A DNA stretch of 64,000 nucleotides from Humibacillus sp. DSM 29435 (lineage in GTDB: Bacteria; Actinomycetota; Actinomycetes; Actinomycetales; Dermatophilaceae): assembly GCF_001758225.1 (NCBI RefSeq), contig NZ_MAST01000052.1:62001-126000 (forward strand). Direction: 5' to 3'. The notes below the pieces were generated by a model. It did not search any database and was not told the origin of the DNA. It was given only the letters and a program-made list of their open reading frames with translations. The translations under genes were made by a program, and so were the position numbers. Numbering within the stretch: position 1 is the stretch's first letter; each line of letters begins with the position of its first letter. Of the stretch, positions 1-8,470 are shown piece after piece.

Positions 1-1
1 G

Positions 2-169
2 GAGAACATGCTCGCCGGCGGCAAGACCCTCTTCCTCGTGTCGCACAGCGAGGGTGACCTCAAGCGCTTCGCTGACCGTGGCCTCTACCTCAAGTCGGGT
101 CGGCTGGTCGGTGACGGACCGATCACCGAGGTGCTCGACCAGTACCGGGCCGAAACGGAAGGTCCGTGA
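2..169 (+). CDS. C-terminal end of a Wzt-like polysaccharide ABC transporter ATPase (partial)
   Basis: The window opens inside a reading frame that ends with TGA at 167-169. The 55 visible residues contain the H-loop of an ABC ATPase (TLFLVSHS), then the usual tail of glycan and teichoic-acid exporters: DRGLYLKSGRL followed by a short helix ending DQYRAE. Wzt and TagH proteins couple ATP hydrolysis to export of a lipid-linked polysaccharide through a Wzm or TagG permease, which would lie upstream of the window. The stop overlaps the next start by four bases (GTGA), so the two genes are probably translationally coupled. No extra carbohydrate-binding domain follows the ATPase, unlike some Wzt proteins. 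Confidence 0.8.
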   Translation, partial: ENMLAGGKTLFLVSHSEGDLKRFADRGLYLKSGRLVGDGPITEVLDQYRAETEGP

Positions 170-2295
170 GGCTCGACGAGCCACCGGTTGTCGGGAGCGC
201 GCGAGCCCGTGCGCTGCACGATGCCCACCCCGGCTTCGAGGCGGTACTGGTCGGCTCGCGTGATGGCGACGGCCGACTGGCCGCCTCGACGGGGCACCTC
301 GGCTCGTCGTTGCGCGAGCTCGGCGTGGTGGTGCGGGTCGGGCCGAGCAGTGATGGCCCTGAGCCACCTGACCCGCGCACAGCCGTACCGAGCCTCCCGG
401 TCTCCGGGCCGTCGGTTACCGCGGACGCGTTGGCCGACCTGGCGCGCTTGGCGACAGTGGCCGCTGACAACGACGTCGTGCCCTTGCTCGTCGGCGCCGC
501 CGACCTGAGCCTCAGCCCGGTGGCATTGATCGATGTCGTCGACGGGCCGGGAGCCCAGACCGCTGCGGTCACCCTCGAGCCGTCCCAGGTAATGAGCGCC
601 GCGCGCCACGGCACCCTCGCCCCCGTGCGGGTCTCGCGGACCAGGCGCATCGAGTCATCGGCCACCGCTTGCCATTCGGTGAGCCACCCGAGCGGTTACG
701 CGCTGGGGTTGCTTCGTGTCTCCGGGGCCGATCGAGCCCGCGCTGCAGTGCTGTGGGGCGACGCTGCTCGTACGCTGGCGGGCCGTGAGCTGGGTGAGGT
801 GGCACCGATGGACCTCGCCCTGCTGGCCCTGGTTCGCGGGGGCCTGCCCGTCGTCGCCCTCCCTCTCGGGCTGTATGCGGTCGAGAAGGGCGGGCTGGAG
901 GTCACCGCCGCGTCGGGTTCCGGATGGCAGCAGCGGCTGCGCAGCTCGTCTCGAGGCGACGATGGGGCCTTCTCCAGGGCGGTCGTGCGTCCGGTGTCAC
1001 GTCGGGTGACGGCAGTGGGCCTGCGCCTCGACTGGCGCCCCAACGTCGTCACCTTCGTGAGCTTCGCTCTGGGCCTGATCGCTGCCCTCCTCGTGCTCTT
1101 CGACACCCGGTGGGCCTTCGCTGCGGCGGCCGTGCTGCTGCAGCTGTCACTGGTGGTCGACTGCGTCGACGGGGAGGTCGCCCGCTTCACCCGGTCGTAC
1201 AGCAAGCTGGGAGCCTGGCTCGACGGGGTGAGCGACCGCATCAAGGAGTTCGCGGTCATCGCCACGGTCACGGTGGTCGGTGTGCGTCAGGGCCATGACC
1301 TGTGGGGCCTGGCGATCGCCCTCATCACGGTGTTGACGATCCGTCAGGTCGAGGATCACGCCTACCACGCGCGGTTGCGAGCCGCCGCTGCCCGACCGGG
1401 TCGCACGACGCCACTCACGCAACGTGACGACGGCGGCCCCGCTGGGGCGTCCGACTCGGTCGCCGAGCCCGTGACGGGCCGGGCGCGCGTGGTGCGCACG
1501 GTCAAGCAGGTACTGCACGTGCCGATCGCCGAGCGCTATCTCATCATGTCGGTGGGGTTGCTCACCGGCAGCGCGGTGGTGCTCCTGGTGGCCCTGGCGG
1601 TAGCGGTGGGGGTGGCCTTCCTCTGGACGCACATCGGTCGCATCGTGCGCGCACTGGCCGGGTGCGACGGCTTCGACCCGGATCGCCCCGATGCCACGCT
1701 GGTCCTCCTGATGGATCTCGGTCCCTTGTCGCAGGGCGTGGCCGCCGCCGTACGGGCTCCGGTGGTGGTGGCCTGGGTCGGGGTGCTGCTCGTGGGGTTC
1801 GCGTCCGTCGTCGCAGGCCTGAACGTCGACCCGGTGAGCCTCGCCGCACCCCTTGGCCCCTTCGCCGCGGTGGCGGCAGTGGCGGTGGCCGCGTTTCTGC
1901 TCGGCCCGGGGTGCGTGAAGGCTGCCCGCTCCCGACTCGGTTGGCAGCTGCCCGGATGGATCGTGGCCGGCGAAGGCGCCCTGGTGCTGGGCGTCACTGC
2001 GGGTCTGCCGCCGGCGCAGCAGTGGGTCGGCTACGCGTGGTTCGGAGCGATCGCCTGGCACCACTACGACGTCACCTACCGAGTGCGCGAGACGGGGCGA
2101 GGGCCTGCTGACTGGGTGGCGCGACTGACCCTCGGGGTGGAGGGGCGGATGCTGCTCGTCGTGCTCTGGTGGGCGCTCGGGTGGAACCCGGCGATCCTGT
2201 TCGGCGTCGCCACGCCGCTCCTACTGCTCGGCTGGTTCGGGGAGTCACGCTACTCTTGGCGGTCGATGGTGGGACCTCAGGCTGACTCCCATTGA
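166..2295 (+). CDS. CDP-alcohol phosphatidyltransferase family protein, long form with N-terminal extension (DUF5941-like)
   Basis: This 709-residue protein carries the complete CDP-alcohol phosphotransferase signature D-x2-DG-x2-AR-x8-G-x3-D-x3-D at residues 332-357 (DCVDGEVAR, then G349, D353, D357). Members transfer a phospho-alcohol from a CDP-alcohol to an acceptor in the membrane, using two metal ions held by the aspartates. The roughly 290-residue N-terminal part is soluble and resembles a nucleotidyltransferase-like domain. The C-terminal part has several hydrophobic segments and resembles the DUF5941 region found in actinobacterial homologues; that name is from memory. The GTG start at 166 overlaps the preceding ATPase gene. 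A second family member and a cytidylyltransferase follow, suggesting a CDP-polyol route. The substrate is not known. Confidence 0.8.
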   Translation: MRLDEPPVVGSARARALHDAHPGFEAVLVGSRDGDGRLAASTGHLGSSLRELGVVVRVGPSSDGPEPPDPRTAVPSLPVSGPSVTADALADLARLATVAADNDVVPLLVGAADLSLSPVALIDVVDGPGAQTAAVTLEPSQVMSAARHGTLAPVRVSRTRRIESSATACHSVSHPSGYALGLLRVSGADRARAAVLWGDAARTLAGRELGEVAPMDLALLALVRGGLPVVALPLGLYAVEKGGLEVTAASGSGWQQRLRSSSRGDDGAFSRAVVRPVSRRVTAVGLRLDWRPNVVTFVSFALGLIAALLVLFDTRWAFAAAAVLLQLSLVVDCVDGEVARFTRSYSKLGAWLDGVSDRIKEFAVIATVTVVGVRQGHDLWGLAIALITVLTIRQVEDHAYHARLRAAAARPGRTTPLTQRDDGGPAGASDSVAEPVTGRARVVRTVKQVLHVPIAERYLIMSVGLLTGSAVVLLVALAVAVGVAFLWTHIGRIVRALAGCDGFDPDRPDATLVLLMDLGPLSQGVAAAVRAPVVVAWVGVLLVGFASVVAGLNVDPVSLAAPLGPFAAVAAVAVAAFLLGPGCVKAARSRLGWQLPGWIVAGEGALVLGVTAGLPPAQQWVGYAWFGAIAWHHYDVTYRVRETGRGPADWVARLTLGVEGRMLLVVLWWALGWNPAILFGVATPLLLLGWFGESRYSWRSMVGPQADSH

Positions 2296-2320
2296 TCCGC
2301 TACCGGGGGAGAGGGGCACG

Positions 2321-3133
2321 ATGAGCATCACCCACGACCCCACCGACAACCGCCCGTCGATCAGCGAGCTCCGGGCCGTCGCCCAGCCTCCCGAGCACAT
2401 CGCCCGCTACAACGCCGAGCACTGGGCCGGCTCGCTCTACCTGCGACACCTCTCGATCTACGTGACGAGGTTGTTGCTGCCCACGGGCATCACGGCCAAC
2501 GGCGTCACCGGGCTGATGATCGCCTGCGGCCTCCTCGGCTCGGTGGCCCTGCTCATACCGGGCCTCACCGGCGCCTTCCTCGCCATGGTCGCGATGCAGC
2601 TGCAGATCCTCTTCGACTGCTCCGACGGGGAGGTGGCCCGGTGGCGGCAGCGTTTCTCTCCGGCCGGCATCTGGCTCGACCGGGTGGGGCACTACGTGAC
2701 CGAGTCGGCGATCCCGATCGCCCTCGGGCTGCGCGCCGGCTCATGGACCTGGTCGGAGCCGTTGGCCGTCGACGGCTGGAGCGTGCTCGGGTTCGTCGTC
2801 GCGGTGCTCGTGCTGCTCACCAAGTCGTTCACCGACCTTGTTCATGTGGCCCGGGCGAAGTCGGGGCGCGAGGTGCTGGCCGACGTGAAGGAGACGACTC
2901 GGCCCAAGTCCTCGGGCCTGGCCAGCGCCCGTCAGCTGATGTCCTGGGTGCCGTTCTATCGTGCCTTCATCGCCATCGAGGCCAGCATCCTGATCTTTCT
3001 CGCGGCGGTCGTCGACACGTGGCGAGATGACCTCGTGGGCACCCAGTGGCTGCTGCTGCTCATGGTTCCCGCGGCTCTGGCGACGGCAGGCGGCCACTTC
3101 GTCGGCGTGGTGACGAGCTCACGGCTCGACTGA
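2321..3133 (+). CDS. CDP-alcohol phosphatidyltransferase family protein with D-to-H change in the signature
   Basis: This 270-residue polytopic membrane protein has a near-complete CDP-alcohol phosphotransferase motif at residues 99-124: D99, D102-G103, A106-R107, G116, D120. The last aspartate, the presumed catalytic base, is His124 (LDRVGH). The rest of the protein is hydrophobic helices, as in the family. It lies 25 bases after the larger family member with a GGAGAGGGG ribosome site before ATG 2321. It could be a partner subunit, a transferase with altered chemistry, or a lineage in which histidine is normal. Its place between the ABC ATPase and a TagD-like gene suggests a glycan or teichoic-acid-like role. 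Confidence 0.75.
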   Translation: MSITHDPTDNRPSISELRAVAQPPEHIARYNAEHWAGSLYLRHLSIYVTRLLLPTGITANGVTGLMIACGLLGSVALLIPGLTGAFLAMVAMQLQILFDCSDGEVARWRQRFSPAGIWLDRVGHYVTESAIPIALGLRAGSWTWSEPLAVDGWSVLGFVVAVLVLLTKSFTDLVHVARAKSGREVLADVKETTRPKSSGLASARQLMSWVPFYRAFIAIEASILIFLAAVVDTWRDDLVGTQWLLLLMVPAALATAGGHFVGVVTSSRLD

Positions 3134-3175
3134 CCGACACGCCCGTTCGAGTCTTCCTCGGGGTGGCTCGGCCGG

Positions 3176-3181
3176 TAACGT
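3176..3181 (+). promoter_or_regulatory. Candidate -10 element for the cytidylyltransferase gene
   Basis: TAACGT fits the actinobacterial TAnnnT -10 pattern and lies about 50 bases before the TTG start at 3234. No convincing -35 is seen. Confidence 0.3.
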
Positions 3182-3233
3182 CTGGCACAAACGAGGCCCT
3201 GTGTCGTGCGGGGCCCTCCACCGAGGAGCCATC

Positions 3234-3635
3234 TTGCCCAACCGGACCGTCATCACCTTCGGCACCTTCGACGTGTTCCACGTCGGGCACGTTCGGGTGC
3301 TGGCCCGGGCCGCCGAGCTCGGCGACCGTCTCGTCGTCGGGGTCTCGGCTGACGCCCTCAACGTGGCCAAGAAAGGGCGAGCCCCCGTGTTCAACCAGGA
3401 CGAACGCCTCGAGATCATCTCGAGCCTGGCCGTCGTCGACGAGGTCTTCATCGAGGAGTCGCTCGAGAGGAAGAAGGAGTACATCGTCGACCACGGCGCC
3501 GACGTGCTCGTCATGGGTGACGACTGGGCCGGCAAGTTCGACTGGGTCTCAGACGTGTGCGAGGTCGTCTACCTGCCACGGACTCCCTCGGTGTCGACGA
3601 CGGGACTGATCGAACACATCTCGAGCCTCGGCTGA
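3234..3635 (+). CDS. Adenylyl/cytidylyltransferase, TagD-like
   Basis: This 133-residue nucleotidyltransferase has the FGTFDVFHVGH signature of the glycerol-3-phosphate cytidylyltransferase family, and the C-terminal sequence SVSTTGLIEHI matches the usual STT region. Such enzymes make CDP-glycerol or a related CDP-alcohol from CTP and an alcohol phosphate. TTG at 3234 is preferred to the upstream GTG at 3201 because CGAGGAG lies just before it and homology starts there. Following two CDP-alcohol phosphotransferases, it probably makes their CDP-activated substrate, although the alcohol (glycerol, ribitol, inositol or other) cannot be read from the sequence. Length agrees with the family (about 130 residues). 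Confidence 0.85.
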   Translation: MPNRTVITFGTFDVFHVGHVRVLARAAELGDRLVVGVSADALNVAKKGRAPVFNQDERLEIISSLAVVDEVFIEESLERKKEYIVDHGADVLVMGDDWAGKFDWVSDVCEVVYLPRTPSVSTTGLIEHISSLG

Positions 3636-3677
3636 GGCTCCCCGCGGCGAGTGCGTTCCAGCACGCCGTGGCCACGC

Positions 3678-5126
3678 TCACCGGCCGAAGAGGGCCATCG
3701 CCTGCTCGACGGCATCCGCCTCGGCCTCGGTGACCAGCACGCAGGTCACCCACGCCGCCGGTGGCGGGTCGGTGCGTTGCCAGGGGGTTGCCACCACGAC
3801 GCCACGCGAGCTCAGGTCGGCCATCTTCTGCTCGTGACGGGCGCTGAGCGGCCCGGCTGCCGGGTCGAGCTCCACCCAACGAACATCGCGGTCGAACAGG
3901 TCGCGGTCGAGGTCATCGAGGTCATCGAGGTCACTGCGGCGGGTCACGAGCACGCCCAGGCAGGAGGCCACCCCCTCGCCCAGGTAGGCGCGTGCGCGCT
4001 GCCACGTTGCGGGCGTGGAGTCGGCGGGGATCACCAGCACGACCGGGCCGCGACGACCCAGCCCAGCCAACGTGCGTTCCACGACAGCCTCGAGCGCCTG
4101 CTGTGCATCGCAGGCGTCACCTGAGCCGGCCGCTGCAGGCACGACGCGACACACCACCGCGAACCGTCTGTTCAGAGCCGGGTCGGTGATGGCGCGCAGC
4201 AGGTCGACCGGCTGCCGAACGATGGCGGTGCGAGCGATGGCGGTGGGACTGATGTCGGATGCCGGGCTCAGCCCGGTGTCGACGTGCGTGACCCCCCGGT
4301 CGATCGCACCGGCGAGCAGCGCGCGCAGGTGCTCGGCCCAGGCCGCAGACCCCGTGCCCTGGGGCGGGTTCGCGAAGTGACGTGACGACAGCACGACGCG
4401 CGACACCAGACCGATCTCGCTGTCGATGAGCGGCACCCGCGGCCCGAGCGCGTCGACCTGCAGGGACAGCTCGCCCATCAGCTGCTGCCACGGAACGGCG
4501 ACCGGGTCCGCTACGCCGTCGAACAGGGCGGAGACGCGAACGTAGTCGCTGAGGGTGTCGACGGTCGCGCGGTACGCACTCACGTCGGTGGGCGACCCCG
4601 GCGGCACGTGCAGCAGCTCGCCCAGGGTCCGGCGCAGCCACGGCGTGACGTGCTCTCGGTCGTAGGCCTCGGTGGCCTCTCGGGTCGCACGGCGCAGGTC
4701 GGACACGAGGAAGACCTCGGCGCCGAGCCCCTCCGGCACCTGATCGATGTCGATGCGGCCGTAACGGTGCCCTGACGCCGCCACCGCCGTCAGGAGGTCG
4801 TCGACGAGGTCGGCGTCGGCGACCGGGTTGTCGCCGGTCAGCCGCACCACGCGGTCGCTGTCGTCGAGGTCGGCGGTCGCCTGCCCGAAGCGAGCCAGCA
4901 CGTCGTCGAGTGAACCGCGAACGACGGCGATGCCGACGGAGGCCAGGTGCGCCGCGATGCGGTCGTCGTAACGCTCGGCGCTCGTGGCCACGACGACCTC
5001 GTGACCGCTGCGGGCCGCCCGCCGGGCGACCAGCTCGACGAGCGGCATCCCGCCCATCGTCAGCAACGCCTTGCCCGGCAGCCGCGAGCTGTTCAGCCGT
5101 GACTGGATGACGACTCGGGTTCTCAT
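3678..5126 (-). CDS. pseF: CMP-pseudaminic acid synthetase (PseF/SpsF-like) fused to a degenerate aldo/keto reductase domain
   Basis: Residues 1-240 of this 482-residue protein form a cytidylyltransferase. It begins VVIQSRLNSSRLPGKAL, with the nucleotide-binding R-x-S-S-R-L-P-G-K pattern, and has the RLTGDNPVADADLV metal-binding region typical of SpsF/PseF, which activates pseudaminic acid with CTP. Residues about 245-482 resemble an aldo/keto reductase: GVTHVDTG keeps the first active-site aspartate, but the tyrosine and other tetrad residues are not recognisable, so this half is probably not a working reductase. ATG 5126 overlaps the end of pseG by four bases, making a pseG-pseF operon. Normal PseF is about 230 residues, so the extension is substantial. 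Confidence 0.8.
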   Translation of the reverse strand: MRTRVVIQSRLNSSRLPGKALLTMGGMPLVELVARRAARSGHEVVVATSAERYDDRIAAHLASVGIAVVRGSLDDVLARFGQATADLDDSDRVVRLTGDNPVADADLVDDLLTAVAASGHRYGRIDIDQVPEGLGAEVFLVSDLRRATREATEAYDREHVTPWLRRTLGELLHVPPGSPTDVSAYRATVDTLSDYVRVSALFDGVADPVAVPWQQLMGELSLQVDALGPRVPLIDSEIGLVSRVVLSSRHFANPPQGTGSAAWAEHLRALLAGAIDRGVTHVDTGLSPASDISPTAIARTAIVRQPVDLLRAITDPALNRRFAVVCRVVPAAAGSGDACDAQQALEAVVERTLAGLGRRGPVVLVIPADSTPATWQRARAYLGEGVASCLGVLVTRRSDLDDLDDLDRDLFDRDVRWVELDPAAGPLSARHEQKMADLSSRGVVVATPWQRTDPPPAAWVTCVLVTEAEADAVEQAMALFGR

Positions 5127-6199
5127 CGCACCTCGTTCGTCACAACGTCAGCCGAGTGTCGACGGGCGGCGACCTGGAGCAGGGCGTCGACCACGCGCAC
5201 CCGCCCGCGCCCGTCGACGAGGCGGCTGCCGTGCAGCGACCGTCGCCGGCCACCGTCAGGATCATCGAGCGCCCGTCGTAGCGCGGTGACCGCGCCGCGC
5301 CGGGCTGACGGGTCAGAGCGCAGCCGGTCGAGGTGACCGACCGCCAGGGCGACGTTCCCGCCGACGACGGCGTCGTAGCCCACGCGCTGGTTGTCCGTGA
5401 CGCACACGAGGGCGGCGGGTACCCCGAGACAGAGCAGCTCCCAGACCGAGGTTCCCGCCGCGGTGACGGCGAGGTCGCAGGTGGCTGCGAGCTCGGCGAT
5501 CGCAGGCGTGGGGGAGAGAACCTCGATGCGCTGTTGTTCACCGGTGGCAACGGCGGCGAGAGCCTCGGCGATCGCTGGCCGCGCGGCCACCGCGAGCACG
5601 TGGACCGGTCGCCCGGTCTCGACGATGAGCGGCACCACGACCGGCGCGGCGCCGGTCGCGTCGGTTCCCCCGAACAGCGCGAGCACGCGCGGCGGGTCGG
5701 CCCGCACGACCTCAGCGAAACGGCGGTGTTCCAGGATCTGGTCGCGGAACAAGACGTGGTCGAGGCCGAGCAGGTGGAGGGCATCGCGCGGCACCGCGGG
5801 ACCCGACACCTGCGAGGCGCCGAGGTTCTGGTCGAGGTAGAGATCGGCTGACTGTGCGGCTCCGAACGGCCCGTCGACGATGGCGAGCACGGTGAGGCCC
5901 GCCTGTTGCAGGGTTACGCCGGTGCCCGGGTCGAGGTGGTAGCCGTCGAGCACGGCGGCATCGGCCCCGAGCTCACGGGCCAACGCGGCGAGTCCGTCGG
6001 GGCCGGGCGGCGGGACAACCGGCGTCAGGCCGCGCCCGACGAGCTGCTCCTGCACCCAGGGCACTCCGACGACATCACCGACCAGGGTGACTCCGGCCCC
6101 CCGCATCAGCAGCTCGTCGGCTAGGGCAAGGCAGCGGATCAGGTGACCCACCCCGAGATCGGGCCGACCGTCACAGCGCAGCACGACGTGGAACGGCAT
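5123..6199 (-). CDS. pseG: UDP-2,4-diacetamido-2,4,6-trideoxy-beta-L-altropyranose hydrolase (PseG)
   Basis: This 358-residue GT-B-fold hydrolase is the fourth step of pseudaminic acid synthesis, removing UDP to release the free 2,4-diacetamido sugar. The N-terminus RPDLGVGHLIRC carries the conserved histidine (H19) that acts as catalytic residue in PseG. The C-terminal half has the nucleotide-binding loop GTSVWELLCLGVPA followed by DNQ, as in PseG and SpsG. It is the first gene of the minus-strand pseG-pseF pair. A CACACT-N7-ATG arrangement upstream hints at weak leaderless transcription. Its length is somewhat above the 275-340 residues common in the family. Confidence 0.88.
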   Translation of the reverse strand: MPFHVVLRCDGRPDLGVGHLIRCLALADELLMRGAGVTLVGDVVGVPWVQEQLVGRGLTPVVPPPGPDGLAALARELGADAAVLDGYHLDPGTGVTLQQAGLTVLAIVDGPFGAAQSADLYLDQNLGASQVSGPAVPRDALHLLGLDHVLFRDQILEHRRFAEVVRADPPRVLALFGGTDATGAAPVVVPLIVETGRPVHVLAVAARPAIAEALAAVATGEQQRIEVLSPTPAIAELAATCDLAVTAAGTSVWELLCLGVPAALVCVTDNQRVGYDAVVGGNVALAVGHLDRLRSDPSARRGAVTALRRALDDPDGGRRRSLHGSRLVDGRGRVRVVDALLQVAARRHSADVVTNEVR

Positions 6200-6355
6200 G
6201 GGGCCCAGTGTGCCTCACGGGCAGGCCATCTGCCGTCCACGTTCAGGCCACTCACCGGGTGTTGCTCCGGTGTTAATCTCGCGTTGGCGTCGAACCGTCG
6301 TCTCATGACTGCTGCCGTCGGCGGCTACCGGCTTGGCTGACCAGGAAGATCTTCA
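6200..6355. promoter_or_regulatory. Divergent promoter region between pseG and pseB
   Basis: This 156-base spacer separates the two diverging halves of the pseudaminic acid operons. On the plus strand TAATCT (6274-6279) fits a -10 and would give a leader of about 70 bases before pseB. On the minus strand CACACT (6207-6212) is a weaker -10 seven bases before the pseG ATG. No operator was recognised. Confidence 0.35.
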
Positions 6356-7342
6356 ATGAGCATTCTCGAGGGGTCCTCGATCCTCGTGACGGGCGGTACC
6401 GGCTCGTTCGGCAAGGCGTTCATCGGCGAGATCCTCGCCCGTCATCAGCCGTCGCGGGTCGTGGTCTTCAGCCGCGACGAGCTCAAGCAGTACGAGGTTC
6501 GCCAGCATTTCGACGACGACCCCCGTCTGCGGTGGTTCATCGGCGACATCCGCGACCAGCACCGGCTCGACAGGGCGATGCACGGTGTGGACTATGTCGT
6601 GCACGCCGCGGCCCTCAAGCAGGTCGACACGGCCGAGTACAACCCGTGGGAGTTCGTCAAGACGAACATCGTCGGTTCGCAGAACGTGATCGAGGCCGCG
6701 ATCGACGCCGGCGTGAAGAAGGTCGTCGCGCTGTCCACCGACAAGGCCAGCTCCCCGATCAACCTCTACGGCGCGACCAAGCTGACGGCCGACAAGCTGT
6801 TCATCACGGGAAACCACTACGCCGCCGCCTACCCCACCCGCTTCTGCGTCGTGCGGTACGGCAACGTCATGGGTTCACGCGGCTCGGTCATTCCCTTCTT
6901 TCGCAAGCTGGCCAAGAAGGGGAAGTCGCTGCCGATCACCGACCTGCGCATGACCCGCTTCTTCATCACCCTGCCCCAGGCCGTGGCCTTCGTCATCGAC
7001 TCGTTCGAGACTATGCAAGGTGGTGAGCTCTACGTTCCCCGCATCCCTTCCATGAAGATCACCGACCTGGCCCAGGCCGTGGCGCCGGGGGCGGAGATGC
7101 ACGAGATCGGCCTTCGCCCGGGCGAGAAGCTCCATGAGGAGATGATCTCGGCGGAGGAGGGCCGGCGAGCCCTGCGGCTCGGTAGCCGGTACGTGCTCCA
7201 GCCCGACCTGGCCTCGTGGGGCTACCAGCCGCCCGAGGGCGGGGTGCCCGTGCCTTCGGGGTTCCACTACACCTCCGACACGAACGACCAGTGGTTCAGT
7301 GGCGAGGAGATGGTCGCGATCCTCGAGAGCGAGAAACAGTGA
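6356..7342 (+). CDS. pseB: UDP-N-acetylglucosamine 4,6-dehydratase, inverting (PseB)
   Basis: This 328-residue extended SDR enzyme performs the first step of pseudaminic acid synthesis: dehydration and C5 inversion of UDP-GlcNAc. Visible hallmarks are the NAD motif TGGTGSFGKAF, the family signature FSRDELKQYE, HAAALKQVDTAEYNP, and the active-site stretch STDKASSPINLYGATK with the D-K pair and the Y-x3-K. RPGEKLHEEM near the end is also characteristic of PseB. AGGAAG eight bases before ATG 6356 supports the start. The stop overlaps the pseC start by four bases. Length matches PseB of Campylobacter and Helicobacter (about 330). Confidence 0.95.
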   Translation: MSILEGSSILVTGGTGSFGKAFIGEILARHQPSRVVVFSRDELKQYEVRQHFDDDPRLRWFIGDIRDQHRLDRAMHGVDYVVHAAALKQVDTAEYNPWEFVKTNIVGSQNVIEAAIDAGVKKVVALSTDKASSPINLYGATKLTADKLFITGNHYAAAYPTRFCVVRYGNVMGSRGSVIPFFRKLAKKGKSLPITDLRMTRFFITLPQAVAFVIDSFETMQGGELYVPRIPSMKITDLAQAVAPGAEMHEIGLRPGEKLHEEMISAEEGRRALRLGSRYVLQPDLASWGYQPPEGGVPVPSGFHYTSDTNDQWFSGEEMVAILESEKQ

Positions 7343-8466
7343 TCCCGTACGGTCGGCAGTCGGTGAACGACGACGACGTCGAGGCGGTGGCCACGGTGCT
7401 GCGCGGCGACTGGCTGACCACCGGGCCGACGGTCGCGGCGTTCGAGAGGGCTCTCGAGCAGCTCACCGGCGCCGACCGCTGTGTGACCGTCACGAGCGGT
7501 ACCGCCGCACTGCACGTCGCCTACGCAGCGGCCGGGGTCGGGCCGGGCGACGAGGTCGTCACCACCCCGATGACGTTCGTCGCCACGGCATCGAGCGCGT
7601 TGGCGCTCGGCGCGACCGTGCGGTTCGTCGACGTGGAGGAGGACACGGCGAACATCGACCCCGAGGCCGTGGCGGCCGCGGTCACCGACCGCACGACCGT
7701 GATCGCCGGGGTCGACTATGCCGGTCACCCGATCGAGATCGACGCCATCAACGAGATCGCTTCTCGCGCAGGTGCACTGGTCGTCGAAGACGCGGCGCAC
7801 TCGATCGGCTCGACCTACCGGGGGCGTCCGGTCGGCTCCCTCGCCGACCTGACGACGTTCTCGTTCTTCCCGACCAAGAACCTCACGACGGCGGAGGGCG
7901 GGGCGGTCGCGACCCTCGACCCCGACCTGGGTGCTCGCGCCCATCGTTTCCACAACATCGGGCTGGTTCGCGACCCTGACCTGCTGCGTCACCCCGACGA
8001 AGGCCCCTGGCACCAGGAGGTGCACGAGTGGGGCCTGAACTACCGGCTCCCCGACGTGCTCGCCGCTCTCGGCCACAGCCAGCTCCGGCGTCTCTCCGCC
8101 TTCAAGGCACGGCGGGCCGAGGTGTTCGCCCGGTACCAGCAGGGTCTGGCCGGCGTCGACGGCATCCGGCTGCCGACCCGGCGAGCGCACGTCGACCCGA
8201 TCTGGCACCTCTACCCCCTGCGGGTGCTCGAGGGCAGACGACGCACGGTGTTCGAGGCGATGCGCGCCGACGGCGTCGGGGTGCAGGTCAACTACCTGCC
8301 GGTCTACTGGCACCCCGTTTTCGAGGACCTCGGGATGCGGCGCGGGATGTGCCCCAACGCCGAGGCCTTCTACGCCGAGGAGCTCTCACTGCCCATGCAC
8401 GTCGAGCTCACCGACGACGACATCGACCGGGTCATCGACTCGGTGACGACCGCCCTGCGAGGCTGA
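7339..8466 (+). CDS. pseC: UDP-4-amino-4,6-dideoxy-N-acetyl-beta-L-altrosamine transaminase (PseC)
   Basis: This 375-residue DegT/DnrJ/EryC1-fold aminotransferase adds the C4 amino group to the PseB product. The PLP lysine lies in FSFFPTKNLTTAEGGA, preceded by the conserved VVEDAAHSIG. The first residues IPYGRQSVNDDDVEAV and GDWLTTGP are typical of PseC. The start is GTG 7339, which overlaps the pseB stop (GTGA); longer readings extend into pseB and are rejected. The pseB-pseC pair is the usual order in pseudaminic acid clusters. Confidence 0.93.
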   Translation: MIPYGRQSVNDDDVEAVATVLRGDWLTTGPTVAAFERALEQLTGADRCVTVTSGTAALHVAYAAAGVGPGDEVVTTPMTFVATASSALALGATVRFVDVEEDTANIDPEAVAAAVTDRTTVIAGVDYAGHPIEIDAINEIASRAGALVVEDAAHSIGSTYRGRPVGSLADLTTFSFFPTKNLTTAEGGAVATLDPDLGARAHRFHNIGLVRDPDLLRHPDEGPWHQEVHEWGLNYRLPDVLAALGHSQLRRLSAFKARRAEVFARYQQGLAGVDGIRLPTRRAHVDPIWHLYPLRVLEGRRRTVFEAMRADGVGVQVNYLPVYWHPVFEDLGMRRGMCPNAEAFYAEELSLPMHVELTDDDIDRVIDSVTTALRG

Positions 8467-8470
8467 GACC

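Noticed and set aside
1147-2064. A 305-codon minus-strand frame inside the first CDP-alcohol transferase
   Set aside because: His/Arg/Gln-rich mirror frame; the plus strand has the full catalytic signature.
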